Source of the DNA: Tessaracoccus sp. MC1679
Lineage (GTDB): Bacteria; Actinomycetota; Actinomycetes; Propionibacteriales; Propionibacteriaceae
Length of the DNA stretch: 64,000 nucleotides
Direction of reading: 5' to 3'
Assembly (NCBI RefSeq): GCF_014164775.1
Contig: NZ_JACJGB010000001.1
Location: forward strand, 248,001 to 312,000
In this document: positions 34,308-42,667 of the stretch, piece after piece
Layout of the letters: the number at the start of each line of letters is the position of its first letter
Position numbering within the stretch: position 1 is the first letter of the stretch
The notes under the pieces: generated by a model
Told to the model about the DNA's origin: nothing
What the model saw: only the letters and a program-made list of their open reading frames with translations
The model's database searches: none
Made by a program: the position numbers and the translations under genes

Positions 34308-34470
34308 TGGCCCCACGTGCCCGCCGGACCCAGCTGGACCTACCTCACCGGGGCCCTGTCGCGTGACCTGGCCGACGAGCAGGGCGTGACCGTGGGTCGA
34401 CCCGCCAGTCTGCGCGCCTGGATCACCGCGTACGCCACCGCCACCGCTGGCACCGCGGACTGGGAAACCA
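34308..34470 (+). pseudogene. Fragment of a DUF4143-type AAA ATPase (tentative)
   Basis: The frame reads GPSWTYLTGALSRDLADEQG, then VGRPASLRAWITAYATATAG and TADWET. This resembles the segment following the ATPase domain in actinobacterial AAA proteins of the DUF4143 group, with nothing of the P-loop or C-terminus left. The flanking bases up to 34622 hold no gene. It marks the edge where the conserved module meets the accessory island. Confidence 0.45.
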
Positions 34471-34622
34471 ATCAGGACCGCCGCAAGCCCCGGCGACGCG
34501 GACCCCGCCCAGCAAGGCGACCACCAGCCGCTACCGGCGAACTCAATGGTACGACACCCGCTGAGGGAAGGCTGTGCGCAGGTAACGTGATGCGCACGGC
34601 GCGCAGGCGAAGGAGGCCAGGA

Positions 34623-34817
34623 GTGGTGCGATTCATCCTCGACCTGATCATCGACCTCTCCGTGGCGGCGATCGTCTCCGCGGCCGTCATGGTCACGATG
34701 TTCTACCTCGGCCCCTGGGCCGATCCGCTCGGGATGGACGCACTCTGGTGGCTGCTGTCGACCGCAGCGGTCCTACTCGCGTCCTGGCGATGGTGGGCAC
34801 GCCGATACACCCCTTGA
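34623..34817 (+). CDS. Small two-TM membrane protein
   Basis: A 64-aa protein with two TM helices (LDLIIDLSVAAIVSAAVMVT and MDALWWLLSTAAVLLASW) and a basic end WRWWARRYTP. GTG 34623 has AAGGAGG at 7 nt; ATG 34590 upstream is an alternative. A decayed second copy of its C-terminus is found at 36631-36717. It resembles small phage or plasmid membrane proteins in layout, but I recognise no family. Confidence 0.65.
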   Translation: MVRFILDLIIDLSVAAIVSAAVMVTMFYLGPWADPLGMDALWWLLSTAAVLLASWRWWARRYTP

Positions 34818-34836
34818 TCGCGCGAACTCCTCCCAT

Positions 34837-34860
34837 CGCGGCAGATCCGGATGTTCGGGG
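34837..34860. repeat. Module-boundary repeat (copy 1)
   Basis: CGCGGCAGATCCGGATGTTC followed by GGGG. Near-identical sequences are at 47648 and 48355, with weaker ones at 42344 and 50911, each just past the end of a gene module. Confidence 0.5.
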
Positions 34861-34986
34861 CGTCGTCCGAGGCGAGCCTGCCACTGTTCACGGAGTCGGG
34901 TCCGCGGGTCGGTTCCCCCTGAGGCATCGAGTCCTTGACGGCATGGAAGGACACGGGACGTCGACCGTCGGCGTGAACCGGCACCC

Positions 34987-35571
34987 GTGGGACAGTTGTG
35001 CTCGACACGAACACAAGCACCGCTGACCGGGGGGCAGCACCATACCCCGGCCGGGACAGGCCCCGAGGACACGCCCATCGTCGTTGTCCCGGTGGAGCCA
35101 TCTGAGTCATCCGGAGCGACGTCTGAACCCGGTCGGTCCGAGCCTGTTCCCGACGCGGCGCTGGCTGCTCAGATGGTATGCGAGCCGATCAGCCGCGCGA
35201 CGCGTCTGAGCCATGAATCACGGTGGGGGCCGGTGGACTGGGACGAGGCCGTGCAGATCGCGGTGGGTGAAGGCCTGACCGCGGGAATCAACTGGTGGGT
35301 CGTCGTGGCAACCCCCGACGGCGTCACGGGCCGCGCCCGGCTCACCAACGCCGACAGCCTGGATGACCCCGCCGACGGGGAATGGCTGATCGCATCGGGC
35401 TGGCAGGCCTACACCGGCGAAGGCATGGCCTCCAACGACTCCTTCTACTGGCAGTACTTCCCCCACGTGAAGTGGGACGCTGCCGGCCATCAGCGCCTCC
35501 ACGCCGCCGTCGCGAAGGGCTTCGAATGTCTCGACCTCGAATACCCTGAACCCGACCCGTTGAACCGTTGA
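34987..35571 (+). CDS. Hypothetical protein, possibly a lipoprotein that lost its signal
   Basis: A 194-aa frame from GTG 34987. Residues 30-60 are a Pro/Glu/Ser-rich linker (VVVPVEPSESSGATSEPGRS) typical of what follows a lipobox in mature lipoproteins, then a compact domain (DWDEAVQIAVGEGLTAGINW, WQYFPHVKWDAAGHQRLHAA). No signal peptide precedes it, and a boundary repeat lies 127 bp upstream, so the 5' end may have been replaced. Start uncertain, function unknown. Confidence 0.6.
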   Translation: MGQLCSTRTQAPLTGGQHHTPAGTGPEDTPIVVVPVEPSESSGATSEPGRSEPVPDAALAAQMVCEPISRATRLSHESRWGPVDWDEAVQIAVGEGLTAGINWWVVVATPDGVTGRARLTNADSLDDPADGEWLIASGWQAYTGEGMASNDSFYWQYFPHVKWDAAGHQRLHAAVAKGFECLDLEYPEPDPLNR

Positions 35572-35631
35572 CCACCGGGCAGAGCGACCATCCGCGGCGG
35601 GGTGGACCCCTCTGTGGAGTACCTTCGCGGT

Positions 35632-36030
35632 ATGGAGAGCATGATTCGCAACACCAGGATATGGATTCTGGTGCTTCTCGCGATCGCCGGACTGGCGATC
35701 GTCCCCAGCTCGGCGTTCGCGGAGACACGGGCGTCCTGGTGCGGTTCGTACTGGTTCCGGGATTTACCCGTGAAGCTCAGAATCGTCAACTGCTCAGTCA
35801 TGACTCCGAGCGCCAAGTACACCTCCTCGGTTCAGACAATCGGCTACGTGGCAGCGGTGGGTCAGTCCCCGTACTGGATGAGAGTCGAGTTGCGAACCTC
35901 TGCCAACGTCCTCGTGGGTACCACATCTGATGCCGGCCAGATCGAGGTTGCAGATGTCACTGCCTCGCACAAGGCCGTGTGCCAAAACGCCTCCGGATAC
36001 TCGAATGCCATTCAATGCGGCGTTGTCTGA
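35632..36030 (+). CDS. Small secreted protein
   Basis: A 132-aa protein with a signal peptide (ILVLLAIAGLAIVPSSAFAE, cleavage after AFA). The mature part has four Cys (SWCGSYW, IVNCSVM, KAVCQNAS, IQCGVV) and a central MRVELRTSANVLVGTTSDAG segment. TACCTT (35620-35625) would place ATG 35632 at a leaderless start. It overlaps the next lipoprotein gene by 16 bp, the same secreted-protein-then-lipoprotein order as in module 2. Confidence 0.75.
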   Translation: MESMIRNTRIWILVLLAIAGLAIVPSSAFAETRASWCGSYWFRDLPVKLRIVNCSVMTPSAKYTSSVQTIGYVAAVGQSPYWMRVELRTSANVLVGTTSDAGQIEVADVTASHKAVCQNASGYSNAIQCGVV

Positions 36031-36563
36031 GCGTTTGCGTCGCCCTGGCGCTGCTGCCGACCGGATGTGTGCCACCCCCGTCCAGCCATTCCGACGTGGC
36101 GACATTCTCGGCTGTCAGCACCAGCACTGAGGTCTTACCGGCACTGTCCAGTCGATTTGAGAGGCACCTTGGTCCGGAATTTCAGGCCTTCTCTCCGAGC
36201 GGCCCACCGGGGATTGACGCCTACATCGCCACCGGCAATGGGCGGGTGTGCGTGGGCATCATCCACGACCAGGTGGCCACATCATGCAACGAGCTGAACT
36301 CGCCCGACCAGACCTTCTCGATACTGTCGGTGGAGGTTCCCGGGAGAACCTCGCTAACGCTCGTCGCCGCTCCTGATGGCTACACCGCCGGCAGCATCGG
36401 TGCTCTCGAGTGCCGCGTTGAGTCCAATACATTGATGCTTCTCAATGCCGACCTTTCCGAGGAACTCGTTCTGACAGGACCGGGGATGAGAACGTGGCGA
36501 TTCGCCGGTCAGGTCATGGCCGACGAGTCAGCCACAGAGGGCGCATGCTTTGTGAGCCGGTGA
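36015..36563 (+). CDS. Lipoprotein of unknown function
   Basis: A 182-aa lipoprotein, lipobox LLPTGC at residues 13-18. The mature region starts with a Ser/Thr-rich spacer and a domain with Cys in RVCVGIIHDQVATSC, ALECRVES and GACFVSR. ATG 36015 lies within the end of the preceding secreted-protein gene, so the pair is probably cotranslated. No family recognised. Confidence 0.78.
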   Translation: MRRCLSVCVALALLPTGCVPPPSSHSDVATFSAVSTSTEVLPALSSRFERHLGPEFQAFSPSGPPGIDAYIATGNGRVCVGIIHDQVATSCNELNSPDQTFSILSVEVPGRTSLTLVAAPDGYTAGSIGALECRVESNTLMLLNADLSEELVLTGPGMRTWRFAGQVMADESATEGACFVSR

Positions 36564-36630
36564 TCCCCTCCTCTCCGAGAGGACTGGTGGACTTTGGCGC
36601 TATCGCCACGGCAGCCTGGACCGAGCGTCC

Positions 36631-36717
36631 AGGATGGACGAACTCTGGACGCTGCTGGCGCCCACGGGGCTCCCGTGCGCGTCCTGGCGACGGTGGGCAC
36701 GCCAACGAACTCCTTGA
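36631..36717 (+). pseudogene. Remnant of the small two-TM membrane protein
   Basis: The frame MDELWTLLAPTG...ASWRRWARQRTP matches the C-terminal 28 residues of the protein at 34623-34817 (MDALWWLL...ASWRWWARRYTP), with the N-terminal half missing. The rest of 36564-36843 has no recognisable gene. Confidence 0.6.
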
Positions 36718-36843
36718 CACGCGAGCTCCACCCAACGCGGATGAGCAGAAATGCGGCTCCTGGTGCCGAGGCCATCACCACGACATGGGATTCTATCAAT
36801 CCAGTCGCACCCGAGACGATCTTCAACATTCAAACGACCCGGA

Positions 36844-37119
36844 TCAACCCCTGAACCTGATCAAGGTGACCAAGACGGCGCCTCGTCGATTCACAGAATC
36901 GGCTGAGTCGCCGTCCTCATCAGCGATGAACTCAAGGATCTCACCCGGCTGGCAATCGAGCACCCGACACATCGCCTCAAGGGTGGAAAACCGCACAGCC
37001 TTCGCCCGGCCATTCTTCAAAACCGATACATTCGCCGCGGTGATCCCCACCGCCTCCGCGAGCCCCTGAACCGATAGTCCCCTGTCCACCAAGAGATAGT
37101 CCAGTCTCACCCGGATCAT
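36844..37119 (-). CDS. Small XRE-family (HTH_26-type) regulator
   Basis: A 91-aa Cro/C1-type repressor: VRLDYLLVDRGLSVQGLAEAVGITAANVSVLKNGRAKAVRFSTLEAMCRVLDCQPGEIL. This type often accompanies a small membrane protein of unknown function. The C-terminal tail EDGDSADSVNRRG is unusual. Its target is not evident. Confidence 0.85.
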   Translation of the reverse strand: MIRVRLDYLLVDRGLSVQGLAEAVGITAANVSVLKNGRAKAVRFSTLEAMCRVLDCQPGEILEFIADEDGDSADSVNRRGAVLVTLIRFRG

Positions 37120-37240
37120 CAGATTGGGCCGTCCACGTCCTAACGCCGCATGCGCGCCTGGGGACGACGCTCAGGAAACTGACGTCCGCCTGAGGCACAG
37201 GCACTGAACCCCGACTGACGGCCAACGCACATACCCAACG

Positions 37241-37308
37241 CGGCAATTGAGGGCGGTCGTGCTCGGGGACACCGGAGCCGAAGGCTACCCTCGCACACCG
37301 CGGCATGA
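37241..37308. repeat. 68-bp dispersed repeat (copy 1)
   Basis: Begins CGGCAATTGAGGGCGGTCGT and ends CACACCGCGGCATGA. Copies at 45402-45470 and 50852-50920 differ at only a few positions. Each is about 30-50 bp upstream of a gene or module start. Confidence 0.8.
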
Positions 37309-37354
37309 GAGTAAGCCTGTCGGTGGTGAACCCCGTCCGGTCTACAGTCTCGTC

Positions 37355-37900
37355 ATGGGCAACAAGGGCACGGCATGGATCGCATGGAGCCTGCTCACCG
37401 CAGCCAGCACTGCGGGCTGCGCCGTTGGCCCGTCTCTGGAGGTGCCTGACAACAGCACCCGAATCTGCCAATCCACACTCGCTGGCGACACCGACTACTG
37501 GTTCGGCGTGCCGATCACGAACACGAGCCCACACGCAATCACGCTCAAGTCCGTACAGGTCGGCGAGCATGACCACGTCAAACTCAGCGACGTGGTGGTC
37601 GTACCCCCAATAAGACTCGAAGACGGCACAACCCTGGGGTTCGGAGTCACCCATGACCCAGCGGCCCAGAATGCCGCCCTATGGGCCGGACGCCAACCCG
37701 TCGCCGCATACCTGATACCTCCAACCGCCACAGTGAGCCTGGCCATCGCATTGCGACCGGAGGCAGCGGACACAGGAAGCGCCGCCAGCCAAGTGGTCAC
37801 CTACCGCGTCGACGGAGAGCCGCGCGATAGGACTGCGACATCGCGTCTCACCCTGGTCCTGGCGAGCGACTGCCCAGCCGCGCTGGAAGAAGACTCGTAA
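37355..37900 (+). CDS. Lipoprotein of unknown function
   Basis: A 181-aa lipoprotein with lipobox STAGC. The mature domain is beta-rich (WFGVPITNTSPHAITLKSVQ, TYRVDGEPRDRTATSRLTLV). It has Cys at RICQST and SDCPAA that could form a disulfide. TACAGT (37343-37348) gives a leaderless ATG 37355; the longer frame into the dispersed repeat is rejected. Confidence 0.75.
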   Translation: MGNKGTAWIAWSLLTAASTAGCAVGPSLEVPDNSTRICQSTLAGDTDYWFGVPITNTSPHAITLKSVQVGEHDHVKLSDVVVVPPIRLEDGTTLGFGVTHDPAAQNAALWAGRQPVAAYLIPPTATVSLAIALRPEAADTGSAASQVVTYRVDGEPRDRTATSRLTLVLASDCPAALEEDS

Positions 37901-37964
37901 AGAGACTCCCGCCTTCATCTGCGACGCGCAGGATGCGGCAAATGCGCGCATTCTGCAGGGGGTC

Positions 37965-38375
37965 TCAGTTCGCGAGGAAGATGTCGTGTTCCGCGCACTT
38001 CGCAGGGACAGTGACACCGCCCGCGAGGAAATCGCCTGCCTCAACGTTTCGCGACGAATGCTCCAGAACGTAACCTCCAGCGACAAGCACCTCGTCGCCA
38101 AGGGTGTAAGTCCCCACGGTGGGGATCCGGATCGTCAACGGCTGGTCCTGGACAACCTGAGTACCGTGCGGCCACACGATGACCGAGCCACCCGCTCCGA
38201 GGCAACCGCCAACCACTTCCAGCGTCCCTCCACCTTGAGCGGCCATGCCACCGTCGGCGCGTTCCGACACCAAGACGGAGACGTCACCGGACTGGACGAC
38301 CTCCCCTTGCCCACCGCACGCCGCCAGACCAGACACCATCAGAACCGTCAGCCCCACCCTCGCCAAACATCTCAC
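37965..38375 (-). CDS. Lipoprotein related to the one at 22667-23050
   Basis: A 136-aa lipoprotein with lipobox GLAAC. Motif order GTLEVVGGCL, IPTVGTYTLGDEVLVAGGYV and VPAKCAEHDIFLAN parallels GMLQLNDGCL, GTFELGRPVELTGG and IPKECDLTKPRW in the smaller lipoprotein near system 1, so they appear to be paralogues. GTG 38375 has a purine-rich ribosome site. No operator of the shared type is visible upstream. Confidence 0.8.
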   Translation of the reverse strand: MRCLARVGLTVLMVSGLAACGGQGEVVQSGDVSVLVSERADGGMAAQGGGTLEVVGGCLGAGGSVIVWPHGTQVVQDQPLTIRIPTVGTYTLGDEVLVAGGYVLEHSSRNVEAGDFLAGGVTVPAKCAEHDIFLAN

Positions 38376-38548
38376 ATCCCGCCCCCTTCATGCGACCGCA
38401 TCTGCGCTCAGTATGCCGGGGCATCAATCCAGGCATCGGCCGTGCGGGCTAGACGAGGATGGGACGATGGGGAACCGCCGCGGGAACGGACAGTGAACAG
38501 ATTGCGGTCCCGTTGTGACGCGCGGGCCCGATCCGGGAAGTACCAGAT

Positions 38549-39094
38549 GTGAGCCGCTACCAGCCTTCCGACCATGAGCGCCTCGAAGATCTCTTCGAAC
38601 TCCACTCGAGGGCGGTTCGCGCATACGCCATCCGCCGGATCGGACCCCATGCCGCAGACGACATCGTGAGCGAGGTGTTCACCACAGCGTGGCGCCGCCT
38701 GGGGGACGTCCCCGATCCTGCGCTGCCCTGGCTGTTCAGGGTGGCCCACCACACGATCCTCCACGAACGGCGCTCCCTGGCCCGGCGCATGAGGGTACGC
38801 GACGCAGTCGCCGATGACCCGCCGCGTCACCACCCGGCGCCCGAACACAGTAGCCGGGCTCTCGCTGAGAGCGTGTTAGCCCAGCTGCCGGACCTCGACG
38901 CGGAGATCCTGCGACTGACGGCCTGGGAAGGCTTGACGCCCACCGAGATCGCCGTCGTTCTCGACCTCAGCGGCTCAGCCACCCGCAACCGCCTGATGCG
39001 CGCCCGACGACGCGCTCAGCAACTGCTCTCCGACGACCACACCTCACTGCCTCTGGCCGTCGTCCCCGCACCACAAGGAGCCCACCATGCGTGA
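38549..39094 (+). CDS. ECF-type RNA polymerase sigma factor
   Basis: A 181-aa sigma-70 family protein. Region 2 is LFELHSRAVRAYAIRRIGPHAADDIVSEVFTTAWRRL, followed by a linker and region 4 AQLPDLDAEILRLTAWEGLTPTEIAVVLDLSGSATRNRLMRARRRA. It overlaps the downstream gene by 8 bp, the usual sigma/anti-sigma arrangement. The start is GTG 38549. Confidence 0.92.
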   Translation: MSRYQPSDHERLEDLFELHSRAVRAYAIRRIGPHAADDIVSEVFTTAWRRLGDVPDPALPWLFRVAHHTILHERRSLARRMRVRDAVADDPPRHHPAPEHSSRALAESVLAQLPDLDAEILRLTAWEGLTPTEIAVVLDLSGSATRNRLMRARRRAQQLLSDDHTSLPLAVVPAPQGAHHA

Positions 39095-40064
39095 CATCGA
39101 AACCCTCCTGCGCGAAACCGACCCCGCAGCCCACACCCCCGCCTACAGTCAGGACGAACGTCGCCGCCTCCTCACCCAGGCACTCACCGCCCCCACCCCG
39201 AGACGGAGCCACACGTGGCGCATCGCCGCGGTCGCCGCGGCCAGCGCACTCGTCGTCGGCCTGGGGCTCTTCCAACCCCCAGGCACCGGCGCAACAGCAC
39301 AAGCCCAGGAAGTCCTCACCGAGGCAGCCATCAACGCCGTCGACGAACCCACCGAACCGGGGCAATACTGGAAGATCGTCAACCAAGGCGAGACACTGCT
39401 CATCGACAATGCGGCAACCTGCCTCGTGAGCTTCACAGACACCATGTACGTCTCCGTGGACGGAACTGAACCCACCTGGTACGACCGAACTCAACGCGAA
39501 CTCGCCCAGGTACTCCACGGTGACGGGTGCCGGGTCGACGGCCCACCCGAGGCGTGGGCCGGAGACCTCGGACCCAACGACCTACCCGCCTCCTGGCAAT
39601 CACCCTCCATGCGGTTCTTCGCGGAACTCCCCCGCGACCCCGACGCGCTGCTCGAACGCCTCCAGGCCGACACGGAAGACCGGGGCCGCGGGAAAGACCA
39701 CGCCGTCCACGTCTACGTCGCCGACGTACTGCGCTCCGGTATCGTCCCCGCGGACCTACGCAGCTCACTCTTCGAAGTCCTGAAGAAGCTCCCCACCGTG
39801 GAAGTCACCAGCCAGCGCGTGATGGACGGAATCGACGTCACCGTGATCGGCGCCAAGGACAGGTACGGCTACACAGACGAACTCCTCATCGACCCCGCCC
39901 GCGGCCAAGTGGTCGGAGAGATCTGGCGACACCCCGACGAAGAGCATGAGTCCGTCGAGACGATCCACCGACAACTGGTCGACGATATCCCGCTGGAACT
40001 ACAAGAACGCGCCGACCGATGCCAGTACCAAGTACACGACAACGGCTCAGTGGGCTGCCAGTAG
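39087..40064 (+). CDS. CU044_5270-type membrane protein, probable anti-sigma partner
   Basis: A 325-aa protein with a cytosolic N-terminus of about 40 residues, one TM helix (about 46-63, IAAVAAASALVVGLGLF) and a large outside domain. The layout, with DIETLLRETDP at the start and a long extracytoplasmic CU044_5270-like domain, is common downstream of actinobacterial ECF sigma factors, where it likely restrains the sigma factor. The regulatory role is inference from context. Confidence 0.8.
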   Translation: MRDIETLLRETDPAAHTPAYSQDERRRLLTQALTAPTPRRSHTWRIAAVAAASALVVGLGLFQPPGTGATAQAQEVLTEAAINAVDEPTEPGQYWKIVNQGETLLIDNAATCLVSFTDTMYVSVDGTEPTWYDRTQRELAQVLHGDGCRVDGPPEAWAGDLGPNDLPASWQSPSMRFFAELPRDPDALLERLQADTEDRGRGKDHAVHVYVADVLRSGIVPADLRSSLFEVLKKLPTVEVTSQRVMDGIDVTVIGAKDRYGYTDELLIDPARGQVVGEIWRHPDEEHESVETIHRQLVDDIPLELQERADRCQYQVHDNGSVGCQ

Positions 40065-40226
40065 ACACCCTCGCAGCAGCCCTCCACATCCTGCGGCCCC
40101 ACCCGAAGAAGGTCAACACACCATCGTGCAAGGCATCGAGTCGATCCATCCCAACCAAACGACCGACACCCTTCGCCTCGACTCACATCCCAAGCCATCC
40201 CAGCGGAACCCGGCAGCGGGATTCCG

Positions 40227-40490
40227 ATGAACCCCACGCCGCGCCGCTGGCCCACGGTCCTGCCGGCATTCCTGGCCACAGTGATCGTGGCGGCTCTTGC
40301 TACATGGCAGTTCACGAGTAGCGACCACTCCGTTTCCGACCCGGCCCCGGCAACCCCGAGCACCATGAGCGAGTGTGCGCGAGCAGGTCCGACCCAACCG
40401 CACCGGTCAGCACCTTCACACAGGCCGTCCCCGATGGCATCCTCGGAAGATGACCGTCTCGCCACTGCCCCGGCGCGGGATCGCACTTGA
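40227..40490 (+). CDS. Small one-TM ORF, probably decayed
   Basis: An 87-codon frame with a TM helix near the N-terminus (TVLPAFLATVIVAALATWQF). After about residue 48 the composition turns Arg/Pro/Ser-rich, whereas another frame continues plausibly as TAPVSTFTQAVPDGILGR before a stop, suggesting a frameshift near 40380. Function unknown. Confidence 0.35.
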   Translation: MNPTPRRWPTVLPAFLATVIVAALATWQFTSSDHSVSDPAPATPSTMSECARAGPTQPHRSAPSHRPSPMASSEDDRLATAPARDRT

Positions 40491-40692
40491 AGGACGCGAC
40501 CGTCCTGGCCGTGTGCTGCGCGTCTCGTCTCATCCCGAGACCGGCAGGACGATCCTGTCCATCTGGGAGGACAACACCTGCCGTGCCACGGTGCGACTCT
40601 CGCCTGCAGACGCCGCCGAACTCATCGGAGCACTCGCGAGCTCCATCGCAGAAGCGAACCAGCTCAAGGAGTTCGGGAACAACGTCAGCTGA
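40450..40692 (+). CDS. Small conserved-looking hypothetical protein
   Basis: An 80-aa protein with a beta-rich first half (GRVLRVSSHPETGRTILSIW, TCRATVRLSPADAAELI) and a helical end (GALASSIAEANQLKEF). ATG 40450 overlaps the end of the preceding ORF. It has the feel of a small phage- or island-borne protein; I recognise no function. Confidence 0.6.
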   Translation: MTVSPLPRRGIALEGRDRPGRVLRVSSHPETGRTILSIWEDNTCRATVRLSPADAAELIGALASSIAEANQLKEFGNNVS

Positions 40693-40860
40693 CGCCCCCG
40701 CACCCACTCGCCCCCTGAACAGCTGTACATGCCTCGCGGTTGCTTGAGAGGCCCGACGACGACCCTTGCAAGGGTTCGCTGTAACTCCATGCCGAACTGT
40801 GTGCCAAGGTCCCCGGCTCAACGCACGAGGCGCGGCATGAGCGAGCATCGACCGGTCAGC

Positions 40861-41102
40861 TCAGGGCAGGAGGTCCCAATACTGCTTGCGCGCAGGCATG
40901 GCATGAATGACCATCTCCTCACCACTCTCGAAGACCAGGACCACGGTCTCGAGTAGACGAGCCTGGGTGTCGAAGCCGAGTCGCAGTTCTCGTTGCGGCC
41001 AGCCGTCATCGTCAAGCGGCTCAATCCACAGGACCAGTCGGCGGCCTGCACCGCGTCCTCGGGCAGGACCCCATGCTTGCCTGCGCTGCGGTGTACCTTC
41101 AC
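40861..41102 (-). pseudogene. Frameshifted toxin gene of RHH module (copy 1)
   Basis: GTG 41102 overlaps the antitoxin stop. The frame reads VKVHRSAGKHGVLPEDAVQA and then shifts: one base is missing in CACAGGACC at about 41032 compared with CACAGGGACC in the intact copy at 46666-46908. Restoring it gives the full 80-residue toxin ending VIHAMPARKQYWDLLP. This looks like a BrnT/DUF4258-like small toxin, now inactive. Confidence 0.8.
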
Positions 41103-41332
41103 GCGGCGTAGCCGGCAAGCGCGCGCCGGATCGCTTCAGAGCGTGACACATTGTCACGCTCGGCCAGCGCGTCCAATGCCGTGATTTCCTCGGCCGTCAG
41201 GCGTACCGCGATGACCTGCATCGGCTCGGCACCGCGCCCGGGACGGCCACGGCCGCGACGCTTCAACTCCGCAACGTCGTAGCCGGCTTCGGCCTCATTC
41301 GTCCATTGTCGGATCTGCTCTTCACTCACCAT
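41099..41332 (-). CDS. Ribbon-helix-helix antitoxin (copy 1, intact)
   Basis: A 77-aa antitoxin. The C-terminal RHH domain is MQVIAVRLTAEEITALDALAERDNVSRSEAIRRALAGYAA; the N-terminal MVSEEQIRQWTNEAEAGYDV would contact the toxin. It is complete here although its toxin partner is frameshifted. The second copy of the module at 46.7-47.1 kb shows the reverse situation. Confidence 0.85.
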   Translation of the reverse strand: MVSEEQIRQWTNEAEAGYDVAELKRRGRGRPGRGAEPMQVIAVRLTAEEITALDALAERDNVSRSEAIRRALAGYAA

Positions 41333-41378
41333 ACAAATATCGTATAACGGAATCTGCAGCCGCGAAAGAGCCCCGCAG

Positions 41379-42287
41379 TCAGGTCCCGGAGGCCATGTAG
41401 GCGGCGGGGATGTAGTTGGGGATGCCCGTCGAGGTTCCTGCGGGCACGGTCGTAGCGCATGGTGGTTCTTTGGTCGGCGTGGCGGGCGGCGATCTGGACG
41501 TCACGTAGGTCGACTCCGGCATCGAGCATCGTGGTGACGAAGGTGTGCCGCAACATGTGCGGGTGCATCCGCGGAAGCTGGATCGCGGCGGAGTTGTCGA
41601 GGTGCTTCAGCCGCCGGGTGGCAGCGTGACGGTCCATCCGTGAGCCACAACGGTTGAGCAGAATCGGCCCCTCCGCTCGTCCCGCGACGGCACGTTCGAT
41701 CGCCCGCTGAACAGCCGGCGCCAGTGGAGTGAGAACAACCTTGCCGTGAACCCTCAGCACGCGATGGCCATGCTCCTCTCCCAGCTCCTCGACGTTGGCG
41801 CCGCATGCTTCGAAGATCCGGAGCCCAAGCAGCCCAGCATCACCAGAGCGAAGTCATTGACATTGGCAGACAGCCGGGAAGCGCTGAGCAAGGCTTCGAA
41901 CTGAAGATGAGACAAACCCAGAGTCGGAGACTCAGCCGGCACGTTCGGGCGCCGCACGTAGTCCGCCGGTGAAGCAGCGATCACCTGGTCAATGACACAG
42001 GTCCGGTAGAAGCCCGCTATCACAGAGACACGCCGGCTCACGGTCGAGGGCTGGAAGTGACGGACTTCTTGCATCCAGCGCACGTACAACTCGACCTGAG
42101 CGCGGCTCGCACCCAGGGGGTCGACACACCGCTCGCGGCACCACACCAAGAAGCTACGCAGGTCCGACTCGGTATGGACGCGGGTCTGCCCACGGTAGCG
42201 GGCGAGGTAGGCGGCGACTGCCCTCACCAGAGGATCGGTCGCAGCATCGAGGAGGACCGGGAACAAGATGGGCTCAAGACTGGTCAT
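41379..42287 (-). pseudogene. Tyrosine recombinase/integrase, frameshifted
   Basis: The N-terminal SAM-like domain (LVRAVAAYLARYRGQTRVHT, then ESDLRSFLVWCRER) and the catalytic domain with HPHMLRHTFVTTMLDAG and ARHADQRTTMRYDRAR are recognisable. The frame is broken near 41840 (FALVMLG to LRIFEACGAN) and again near 41425, where the final PNYIPAAYMASGT lies in another frame. VHGKVVL also appears shortened versus VHGKGGKVVL-type sequences. Two more partial copies are at 43683-43815 and 47115-47591. Confidence 0.88.
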
Positions 42288-42343
42288 ACATGATGCTGCG
42301 CTCACCCCGACCACAACGCCAGAGGCAGCATCTTCGAACTGGC

Positions 42344-42366
42344 TGCGGCATTTGCGGATGTTGTCA
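42344..42366. repeat. Module-boundary repeat (weak copy)
   Basis: TGCGGCATTTGCGGATGTTG, just beyond the integrase 5' end and touching the higA stop. It resembles the boundary repeats at 34837, 47648 and 48355. Confidence 0.4.
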
Positions 42367-42651
42367 GGCGACGGGGTCGAGCCTGCGGACGGTGGGTAAT
42401 CCGGCGGCACGCTCGGCCGCGAGGTCAAAAGCCGACTGCAGGGCCAGCCAAACGCGGGCGGTACCAACGCCTGCTCCCTCCAGTCGAACAGCAAGGTTGG
42501 GGCTCACGCGGGCATGGCCGTGCAGGACTCGGCTCAACGTCACCCGGGAGATCCCGAGCCGGGACGCGGCCTCCCCAACACTCAGCCCGAGATCGGCCAG
42601 CACGTCCTCGCGAAGGATCTCGCCGGGATGGACCGGGGTCCTCATCACCAT
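42364..42651 (-). CDS. higA: HigA-type antitoxin
   Basis: A 95-aa XRE antitoxin: RTPVHPGEILREDVLADLGLSVGEAASRLGISRVTLSRVLHGHARVSPNLAVRLEGAG, the classic HigA/VapI fold. ATG 42651 has AGGAGGTGG upstream. It follows its toxin gene (toxin first, antitoxin second), as is normal for HigBA, and should bind the palindrome at 42957-42980. Confidence 0.93.
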   Translation of the reverse strand: MVMRTPVHPGEILREDVLADLGLSVGEAASRLGISRVTLSRVLHGHARVSPNLAVRLEGAGVGTARVWLALQSAFDLAAERAAGLPTVRRLDPVA

Positions 42652-42667
42652 GTTGTCCACCTCCTGG

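Noticed and set aside
35618-35638. AGTACC...GGTAT as another copy of the shared operator
   Set aside because: The half-sites point the wrong way and overlap the -10/start; not the GGTAC-N4-GTACC form.
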